DNA of 8,098 nt from an uncultured Aeromonadales bacterium (GTDB taxonomy: Bacteria > Pseudomonadota > Gammaproteobacteria > Enterobacterales > Succinivibrionaceae). The notes beneath the pieces were generated by a model that saw only the letters and a list, made by a program, of their open reading frames with translations, had not been told where the DNA came from and did no database searches. Location of the stretch: assembly GCA_902796095.1 (NCBI GenBank), contig CADBNP010000275.1, forward strand, positions 1 through 8,098, written 5' to 3'. Positions 1 to 5,126 of this stretch are shown in pieces (position 1 is the stretch's first letter; the number at the start of each line of letters is the position of its first letter). A program made the position numbers and the translations under genes.

Positions 1-242
1 CCGATGTTACGATCTACAGGAGGAACATCGTTCATATACTGACCGCCGATAAGCAGTTCACCGGAGGTAATATCCTCAAGACCTGCAATCATACGGAGAA
101 GAGTTGACTTGCCGCATCCGGAAGGTCCTACGAAAACGATGAACTCACCATCTTCAATGTTCATGTTGATATTGCGAAGAGTATCTTTCAAAACACCAGG
201 TCTATAATTCTTTAATACATTCTTTAATACTACGTCAGCCAT
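1..242 (-). CDS. malK: MalK, maltose/maltodextrin ABC transporter ATPase (5' part only)
   Basis: ATP-hydrolysing subunit of the maltose/maltodextrin importer, acting on the cytoplasmic face of the MalFG pore. Only the first 80 codons are in the window; the rest lies beyond the left edge. The translated start (MADVVLKNVLKNY) is followed by the Walker A motif GPSGCGKST at residues 39-47 and the stretch MIAGLEDITSGELLIGG, which matches the E. coli MalK N-terminus closely apart from a small insertion near residues 14-17. The ABC signature, Walker B and the C-terminal regulatory domain cannot be seen. The chosen ATG sits 13 nt from a GAGG, a long spacing, so the ribosome site is weak. It is the last visible gene of the malE-F-G order, 69 bp after malG. 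A related sugar-ABC ATPase (UgpC/MsmX type) is possible from this fragment alone, but the context makes MalK much the best call. Confidence 0.93.
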   Translation of the reverse strand, partial: MADVVLKNVLKNYRPGVLKDTLRNINMNIEDGEFIVFVGPSGCGKSTLLRMIAGLEDITSGELLIGGQYMNDVPPVDRNI

Positions 243-280
243 AAAATTTCTTTAGCCTCACAAAAATAAATCTTTCAAAA

Positions 281-304
281 GAGAACCCTCCAGGGAAGGT
301 TCTC
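281..304 (-). terminator. Intercistronic hairpin between malG and malK
   Basis: A 24-nt inverted repeat with outer arms GAGAACC/GGTTCTC, one mismatch, an inner TCC/GGA pairing and a short loop. Read on the minus strand it is followed by TTTTGAAAG, a short and interrupted U run. It lies between the malG stop and the malK start. It could be a weak attenuator, or an RNA-stability element protecting the upstream message from 3' decay. The poor U tract argues against full termination. Confidence 0.5.
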
Positions 305-311
305 ATATACA

Positions 312-1211
312 TTAACCCTTGACGCCACCGGCGGTCAGACCACCAACGAGGAACTTCTGAGCACAGAGGAACACGATGGTAATAGGAAGACCGGACATAA
401 CGGCGGCAGCTGCGAAGTCACCCCACAGATAGTTCTGAGGATACAGATACTGCTGTGCACCTACGGCGAGAGTCAGCTGATCAACCGGAGCTGAAGTCAG
501 GAGCAGGGATGCAACCGGAACTTCTGTAATTGTACCGATGAATGACAGTATGAACACAACTGCAAGAATCGGTACTGACAGAGGCAGAAGAACCAGTCTG
601 AAAGCCTGCCACGGAGTTGCACCGTCAATTGCAGCAGCTTCTTCCAGAGAAGGGTCTATGGTTTCAAAATATCCCTTGATTGTCCAGATATGAAGCGCTA
701 TACCGCCCATATATGACAGTATCAGACCGCCGTGAGTATTCAGACCCACAGATGGGATGTATTCACCAAGCTTGTCAAACAGAGCATATATAGCAACCAG
801 AGCCAGTACAGTAGGGAACATCTGAACAATCAGCATGATATTCAGAATAGTCTCCTTGCCGTGGAAGCGAAGACGTGCAAACGCATATGCGGAGGTGGTT
901 GACAGTGCCAGTATAAAGAAAGATGTCAGCACAGCAATGTAGATTGAGTTCCACAACCAGTGAAGTACAGGGAAAGGAGGCTGTACAAGTTTGCCGTTGA
1001 TTTCAGTAGGCGAACCGAAAGCCAGCTTCCAGTGCTCAAGAGAGAACTCATCACCTGTTGGGATAACACTACCAACTGAGAAATTACCGTGACGGAAGGA
1101 AATTGCTGTTACCATCAGAAGAGGGAACATAATCAGCATGATGAATGCAAGCATTATCACATGCGCAACGATAATTCTGTATTTAATTGATTTAGGTTGA
1201 ACAATAGCCAT
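312..1211 (-). CDS. malG: MalG, maltose/maltodextrin ABC transporter inner-membrane permease
   Basis: One of the two pore-forming subunits of the MalFGK2 importer in the inner membrane. At 299 residues it is about the same length as E. coli MalG (296). A short cytoplasmic start is followed by a first membrane helix at about residues 15-37, a periplasmic segment, then further helices from about residue 85. The EAA loop that docks into MalK is present at about 190-210, with EEAAAIDGATPW followed by LVLLP. The C-terminus (GGLTAGGVKG) is the typical MalG tail that reaches between the MalK subunits. The ATG is well placed behind AAGGAGA, which overlaps the malF stop codon, so translation is probably coupled to malF. 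The gap to malF is 12 nt. No oddity was seen in the reading frame. Confidence 0.97.
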   Translation of the reverse strand: MAIVQPKSIKYRIIVAHVIMLAFIMLIMFPLLMVTAISFRHGNFSVGSVIPTGDEFSLEHWKLAFGSPTEINGKLVQPPFPVLHWLWNSIYIAVLTSFFILALSTTSAYAFARLRFHGKETILNIMLIVQMFPTVLALVAIYALFDKLGEYIPSVGLNTHGGLILSYMGGIALHIWTIKGYFETIDPSLEEAAAIDGATPWQAFRLVLLPLSVPILAVVFILSFIGTITEVPVASLLLTSAPVDQLTLAVGAQQYLYPQNYLWGDFAAAAVMSGLPITIVFLCAQKFLVGGLTAGGVKG

Positions 1212-1218
1212 TTATACG

Positions 1219-1225
1219 TCTCCTT
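1219..1225 (-). promoter_or_regulatory. malG Shine-Dalgarno overlapping the malF stop codon
   Basis: On the minus strand the sequence AAGGAGA lies 7 nt before the malG ATG, and its first AA belongs to the malF TAA stop (1224-1226). A ribosome finishing malF therefore sits on the malG initiation site. This fixes the malG start and implies translational coupling, consistent with equal amounts of MalF and MalG in the complex. Confidence 0.8.
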
Positions 1226-2996
1226 ATGACTTAGCCTCTTGTGCCAGTTTGCGAGTGAACCACAGCTGAACTACTGCAATTGCACCAACCAGCAGGAAGA
1301 TAAGAGTTGCTATAGCAGCGGCAAGACCATAGTTCTGACCACCGTTACCCTGGAAGGCGATACGGTATGTATAGCTTACCAGCAAGTCAGTTTCACCGGC
1401 CTGAGGATTCGCATCAAGGATATCCGGAGAACCGTTGGTTAACAACTGAATAAGAACGAAGTTATTGAAGTTGAATGCGAAGGATGCAATCAGAAGCGGT
1501 GTCAGAGGCTTGATCAGCAACGGAAGAGTAATCTTGAAGAAGTTGTTGATGAAGGATGCACCATCCATTGCAGATGCTTCGTAAAGATCATCAGGTATAG
1601 ACTTCAGAAGACCCATGCAGAGGATCATCATGTAAGGATAACCCAGCCATGCGTTAACGATAATAAGCATGGTCTTTGCCCACATAGGACTGTTGAACCA
1701 GGCGATATCCTCCCATGTGCCAGGAAGAATGCTCATGACACTGCGGATAATCGCATTGATTTCACCGTAACTCTCGTTAAACAGACCTCTGAACACCAGA
1801 ATGGATATGAAGGCCGGAACCGCATAAGGAAGAACAAGGAACAGACGGTAGATGCTGCGACCCTTGAGGAATTCCCACTGAACGAGACAACCGAGAACCA
1901 TACCGATAGCCAGTGTTATAAACACGGTGAGAGCTGCGAAAACAACAGTCCAGATGAAGATCTTGACGAAAGGCTTGCGAACACCTTCATCCTTTGCAAT
2001 CTGGGCGAAGTTTTTGAAACCTACATAAACCTTGAAGCCCGGTACATAGTTTTCACCGACTGCACGACCTTCGTCATCCAGATAACGGTAGAAACCTACT
2101 TCTTCATCAGGAGCAAAGTACTTGCTTGTCTCATTATCCTTGAGCAGATTTTTGTCGCTGATAAAACGACCGCCAGGAAGAGTTGCACCGAACTTAACCT
2201 GGTCATACTTGTTGATTACAGCTTCGAACTCACGGAATCTGGTCTTCTTCAGATGTATGCTGCTGTCAGGAAGAACAAGAGAAATGTGATCGATGGCTGT
2301 CTTGTATGTTACGTTAACATCCTTAGGATTGGCGAGGCCTTCCATATCCTTTGTACATTCGTCAAAGGTAAGCTCGTTGCCTTCTGAGTCCTTGCACTTG
2401 TTTCCGTCAGGACCGTCCCACTTGGAAAGGTTAACATTGGTAACAGGAATTGTAACCTGACCCTGGAGTTCGGAACTTGGCTTCAGTTCGAAGAAGTCAG
2501 ACATGAAAAGCGCCTTTGATTCATCATTTTTCTGCAGGAAAAGCTGAGCCTGACGAACGAGAGATGTACTGCCTGGATTCTTAGGCTTGAGAGTCAGTTT
2601 AAACAAATAAAGACCACCGCCTTCCTGACCTTCCGGAATAGAATAAGTCTTGTTCAGATGGTATTTCATAGCTCCGTCCTGAGTCAGAGTATGATCACCG
2701 GAATAATTAGTGAAAGCTATGGAGATAGTGTAGATCATCGGAAAGATGATGAACGTGGCCATACCTGCAATGGCAGGATATGCATATCTGTGGGCATAAG
2801 TCCTGTTGCTCAGGAATATGACGACACCCGATGCTACCAAAACTACAATCAGAAGAGGGAATGCCACATCTCCTCTGAGATACATGTTAACAACCATGTA
2901 CCCTGAATACATAACAATTAAAAGGACAACAAGCCACTTCAGCCACGATAAAGGTGACTGGATCTCAGACTGCTTCCCTATTGCTTTTTGATCCAT
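1224..2996 (-). CDS. malF: MalF, maltose/maltodextrin ABC transporter permease with enlarged periplasmic P2 domain
   Basis: Partner permease of MalG in the MalFGK2 importer. Eight membrane helices can be placed at about residues 18-38, 44-62, 74-94, 344-370, 381-404, 440-460, 496-520 and 557-580, as in E. coli MalF. The EAA loop contacting MalK is at about 472-492 (YEASAMDGASFINNFFKITLP region, key E473 and G479). At 590 residues it is longer than E. coli MalF (514). The excess is in the large periplasmic P2 region between helices 3 and 4 (about 95-343, roughly 250 residues against about 180), the part that cradles MalE. P2 here carries two cysteines, Cys201 and Cys214, flanking an acidic loop; a disulfide is possible in the periplasm. 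The ATG follows AAGG with a 7-nt spacing. A terminator-like hairpin separates it from malE, so its expression is probably lower than that of malE. Confidence 0.97.
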   Translation of the reverse strand: MDQKAIGKQSEIQSPLSWLKWLVVLLIVMYSGYMVVNMYLRGDVAFPLLIVVLVASGVVIFLSNRTYAHRYAYPAIAGMATFIIFPMIYTISIAFTNYSGDHTLTQDGAMKYHLNKTYSIPEGQEGGGLYLFKLTLKPKNPGSTSLVRQAQLFLQKNDESKALFMSDFFELKPSSELQGQVTIPVTNVNLSKWDGPDGNKCKDSEGNELTFDECTKDMEGLANPKDVNVTYKTAIDHISLVLPDSSIHLKKTRFREFEAVINKYDQVKFGATLPGGRFISDKNLLKDNETSKYFAPDEEVGFYRYLDDEGRAVGENYVPGFKVYVGFKNFAQIAKDEGVRKPFVKIFIWTVVFAALTVFITLAIGMVLGCLVQWEFLKGRSIYRLFLVLPYAVPAFISILVFRGLFNESYGEINAIIRSVMSILPGTWEDIAWFNSPMWAKTMLIIVNAWLGYPYMMILCMGLLKSIPDDLYEASAMDGASFINNFFKITLPLLIKPLTPLLIASFAFNFNNFVLIQLLTNGSPDILDANPQAGETDLLVSYTYRIAFQGNGGQNYGLAAAIATLIFLLVGAIAVVQLWFTRKLAQEAKS

Positions 2997-3020
2997 ACAA
3001 AAACCTTAAAATGATTTGCC

Positions 3021-3056
3021 AAAAAAAAAGCCCCCTCAAGCTTTTTAGGAGGGAGC
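3021..3056 (-). terminator. Terminator-like hairpin between malE and malF
   Basis: Minus-strand arms GCTCCCTC (3056-3049) and GAGGGGGC (3037-3030) form 8 bp with one G-U wobble. The loop is 11 nt, and nine consecutive U residues (3029-3021) follow at once. This is a textbook intrinsic terminator shape, yet it lies only about 12 nt after the malE stop, with malF-G-K downstream in the same direction and no clear new promoter in the 71-bp gap. It most likely lets only part of the transcription through and also stabilises the malE message, giving an excess of MalE. In E. coli the same gap holds REP elements with a comparable role. Confidence 0.85.
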
Positions 3057-3067
3057 CCAAGTAACTA

Positions 3068-4249
3068 TTACTGAACGATACGCTGTGCTGCAGTGCTCAA
3101 TGCATCATCGGTAGACTGACGACCGGTGGTAGCGTTCTTCAGAGCCTGACCGAAAGCAGACCAGAATCTGTTCATTTCAGCAACGTTAGGCATTGGTTCG
3201 CCGGCAACAGCGTTAGCCATGGTTGCCTTGATTCTTGGATCCTTTTCAAGACTCTTCTGGAAGGTCTTCAGAGCAGCTGCACCGAGTGCCTTGTCATCGT
3301 TAACAACCTTGAGACCTGCATCGGTAAGGAGATAGTTCTCGAGGAATGCAATAGCAAGTTCCTTGTTAGGAGACTGAGCGTTGATTGCAAGACCCTGAAC
3401 ACCTACGAAAGCCTTGGCTGGTTTGCCTGCAAGTTTTGGAAGAGCGTTAACAGTGTACTTGACCTTGCCATCGTAGTTTGACCATGCCCATGGACCGGTG
3501 ATGATACATGCAACATCGCCCTTTGCAAAGGATGAATCCATAACACCGTAGTCAACACCCTTTTCCATTACCTTGTTCTTTACCATATCAACGATAAACT
3601 GAACACCCTGCTTGGCGCCGGCATTGTTAACACCGGTATCCTTAACATCATACTGACCAGGACCGGTCTTCTTGAATACATAACCGCCGTTTGCAGCAAT
3701 CAGAGGATAGGAGAAGTATGGATTGGTGTAGTCCCACATGATGGCGTGCTTCTTCTTGGCCTGCATGTCCTTCTCAAGCTTTGCAAAATCTTCGAAGTTT
3801 GCAGGAGCTGTCTTGACGAGATCAGTGTTGCAGAGAAGAGCGATAGCTTCTACGGAGATAGGATAACCGTAAATCTTGTTGTCAATGGTGAGAGCATCCC
3901 ATGCAAACTTCTGGAACTTGTCCTTCATTGCCTTGTTTGGATTCAGTTCAGAGAGAAGACCTGCCTTTGCCCATTCGCCGAAACGGTCATGAGCCCACAT
4001 GAAAATATCAGGACCATTACCGGTAGAAGCAGCCTGCTGGAACTTGTTCTCAACTCCATCAGGATGAGCAACTTCAACAGGAACACCCTGCTCTTCAGTA
4101 AACTTCTTACCAACAGCAGCAATACCGTCATAAGCCTTATCACCGTTTACCCAGATAACCAATTTACCGGCTTCGATACCAGCACTAGCCATTGTGGACA
4201 GTCCCAAGGTGGCAGCGGCTACTGCAGTAGCAATAATCTTCTTTTTCAT
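3068..4249 (-). CDS. malE: MalE, periplasmic maltose/maltodextrin-binding protein
   Basis: Soluble substrate-binding protein that captures maltose and maltodextrins in the periplasm and delivers them to MalFGK2. The 393-residue length is close to E. coli pre-MalE (396). A Sec signal peptide is visible: KKK, then a hydrophobic stretch, then a likely cut after ASA at residue 23. Using mature numbering (minus 23), the ligand-site residues known from E. coli MalE line up: D14, K15, W62, D65, R66, E111, Y155 and W340 (here D37, K38, W85, D88, R89, E134, Y178, W363), and W254 in GPWAWS stands for W230. Specificity for maltodextrin is therefore well supported. Unlike E. coli MalE it has two cysteines in the mature part, Cys140 and Cys248. 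The ATG has a good AAGGA at 7 nt. First gene of the operon, so probably the most expressed. Confidence 0.98.
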   Translation of the reverse strand: MKKKIIATAVAAATLGLSTMASAGIEAGKLVIWVNGDKAYDGIAAVGKKFTEEQGVPVEVAHPDGVENKFQQAASTGNGPDIFMWAHDRFGEWAKAGLLSELNPNKAMKDKFQKFAWDALTIDNKIYGYPISVEAIALLCNTDLVKTAPANFEDFAKLEKDMQAKKKHAIMWDYTNPYFSYPLIAANGGYVFKKTGPGQYDVKDTGVNNAGAKQGVQFIVDMVKNKVMEKGVDYGVMDSSFAKGDVACIITGPWAWSNYDGKVKYTVNALPKLAGKPAKAFVGVQGLAINAQSPNKELAIAFLENYLLTDAGLKVVNDDKALGAAALKTFQKSLEKDPRIKATMANAVAGEPMPNVAEMNRFWSAFGQALKNATTGRQSTDDALSTAAQRIVQ

Positions 4250-4256
4250 TAGTCAT

Positions 4257-4261
4257 TCCTT
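4257..4261 (-). promoter_or_regulatory. malE Shine-Dalgarno
   Basis: AAGGA on the minus strand, 7 nt before the malE ATG, supports the chosen start. It is the cleanest ribosome site of the mal genes apart from that of malG, as expected for a highly expressed binding protein. Confidence 0.8.
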
Positions 4262-4304
4262 TTTAATGTTACATATTTATGAAGTACACCTTCACGGTGT
4301 GCAT

Positions 4305-4345
4305 ATTATTAGATCCGCAGTTTTTAACATTTGACACAGATCTCA
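4305..4345 (-). promoter_or_regulatory. Candidate malE promoter with CRP-like site
   Basis: A sequence matching the CRP pattern TGTGA-N6-TCACA at 8 of 10 positions (TTTGA-CACAGA-TCTCA, 4330-4345, AT-rich flanks) lies about 88 bp before the malE start. On the minus strand an AATAAT hexamer (4310-4305) would place the transcript start near 4298. The CRP centre would then be about 40 bp upstream, the usual distance for class II activation. There is no good -35, which fits activator dependence. I found no obvious MalT box (GGATGA/GGAGGA) in either orientation in 4250-4760. The predicted transcript would begin with a small hairpin (arms 4286-4290 and 4296-4300). All of this is a pattern match only. 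Confidence 0.35.
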
Positions 4346-4722
4346 TTTTTCAAAAAAAACGAACGTCCGCACACGGAAGATACACTATTTATTTGTACCA
4401 GCATACTCTGAACAATGCATTACATTTCAGCTATACTTACCAAACATACCGGATCATAGCAATTAATCCTAAAAAATCACTCTTTTAAATGAAGTAGTGA
4501 ATAATTTTTTGATACGGTTTGCATTTTTGTTATCCCGCCGGGATCTGTTTTCTCTGAACTGTATATTGTATAGCCAATAGAAAACCATAACTATATGTAC
4601 GACAAAACTCATAAGTGCAGGATTGAACAAAAAGCCGGCACTGCATTCTTCTGACAGTCGGGCAGTTCGCCTATCTGATCACAAATCAGTGATAAAATTT
4701 GATAGAATTAGCGTAATTTAAA
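4346..4722. other. AT-rich intergenic stretch without a convincing gene
   Basis: I see no supported coding sequence here. The short plus-strand reading frame starting at 4279 has no ribosome site, overlaps the malE leader and has an unconvincing composition. Items worth noting are a perfect 13-bp odd palindrome ATCCCG-C-CGGGAT (4532-4544) and a short inverted repeat CTGAT-N5-ATCAG (4675-4689), either of which could be a protein-binding site. No homology was recognised. Confidence 0.6.
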
Positions 4723-4750
4723 TTTACACCGAGAATTTAAAATTTATACT
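4723..4750 (+). promoter_or_regulatory. Sigma70-type promoter upstream of the lapC-like gene
   Basis: TTTACA (4723-4728, 5/6 to the -35 consensus), a 16-bp spacer and TATACT (4745-4750, 5/6 to the -10 consensus), with AT-rich sequence upstream. The start point would fall near 4757, immediately before a strong hairpin. This is the best plus-strand promoter match in the intergenic region and would give a leader of about 370 nt before the lapC-like gene, or drive the small ORF at 4844. Confidence 0.5.
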
Positions 4751-4759
4751 CGCTGACAA

Positions 4760-4779
4760 TCAGCGGTTTCGACCGCTGA
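4760..4779 (+). other. Perfect UUCG-loop hairpin at the predicted 5' end of the transcript
   Basis: Arms TCAGCGGT and ACCGCTGA form 8 uninterrupted base pairs around a TTCG loop. No U tract follows, so it is not an intrinsic terminator. Its position 3 nt or so from the predicted start of transcription suggests a 5'-end stabilising structure or the first element of a structured leader. The preceding CGCTGA (4751-4756) can also pair with TCAGCG (4760-4765), so the DNA contains two mutually exclusive pairings, although that upstream arm may lie before the transcript start. Confidence 0.55.
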
Positions 4780-4843
4780 GCTGCAAAGAGTACAGGCTGA
4801 GTGATTTTACCTGATACAAGTAAATGAACCACGTTATGAGGGA

Positions 4844-5014
4844 ATGAACTTTGGCTCAGACAGTTACCTTCGGATGTTCGGGTCTGAAGCTCCGGGCTGT
4901 GACCAAACAGTCGGTACTGCTGATCGTGTTGTTCATAAAAAAACTCTCAGCAACACTGACGAAGCTGATTTTACAGGAAATGAAATTTCAGGAGGCGTTT
5001 CGTATAAAAATTAA
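4844..5014 (+). CDS. Candidate small ORF, 56 residues, unknown function
   Basis: A short open frame starting MNFGSDSYLRMFGSEAPG and ending GGVSYKN. I do not recognise it. It is soluble in character, acidic to neutral, with one Cys (residue 19) and no signal peptide or membrane segment. In its favour: an ordinary amino-acid mix, a position downstream of the predicted 4723-4750 promoter, and an ATGA overlap with a 7-codon mini-ORF (MNHVMRE, 4824-4847). Against it: the GAGGGA lies almost against the ATG, which is too close for a normal ribosome site, the length is easily reached by chance, and a competing TTG-started frame covers the same region. It could also be a remnant of an older gene or simply leader RNA. 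Distance to the lapC-like start is 112 nt. Confidence 0.22.
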   Translation: MNFGSDSYLRMFGSEAPGCDQTVGTADRVVHKKTLSNTDEADFTGNEISGGVSYKN

Positions 5015-5073
5015 ACTCTTTACTGAAAAGAGAAAAGGGTGGATTATGGATGTTATCCACTAATCTATGTTTT

Positions 5074-5101
5074 GTGATATAAATCACGTGATATAAATCA
5101 C
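5074..5101. promoter_or_regulatory. Two abutting identical CRP/FNR-type palindromes
   Basis: The 14-mer GTGATATAAATCAC occurs twice head to tail with no spacer. Each unit is an inverted repeat (GTGAT-N4-ATCAC) fitting the core of the CRP pattern TGTGA-N6-TCACA; the first copy also has the leading T. The same shape is one base per arm away from the FNR pattern TTGAT-N4-ATCAA. Each copy contains TATAAA, so a bound protein could also cover a -10 element. The pair ends 25 nt before the lapC-like ATG, so a bound protein may block transcription or act on a promoter further upstream. Confidence 0.55.
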
Positions 5102-5126
5102 TGATTATCAGCGTCTGTAAAATTTA

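Noticed and set aside
3746..4252. 168-codon plus-strand frame opposite malE
   Set aside because: Antisense shadow of malE, whose residues align throughout with known MalE; no family features in the antisense product.
4331..4336. Perfect TTGACA on the plus strand
   Set aside because: The sequence 15-19 bp downstream is an A-run with no usable -10; the match overlaps the better-supported CRP-like site.
4279..4488. 69-codon plus-strand frame upstream of malE
   Set aside because: No ribosome site, overlaps the malE leader and CRP-like site, composition typical of AT-rich non-coding DNA.
5053..5061. DnaA-box-like TTATCCACT
   Set aside because: A single 8/9 match without a cluster, AT-rich unwinding element or origin genes nearby.
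4851..5063. 70-codon frame starting with TTG
   Set aside because: Rare start without a ribosome site; the overlapping ATG frame 4844-5014 has the better composition.
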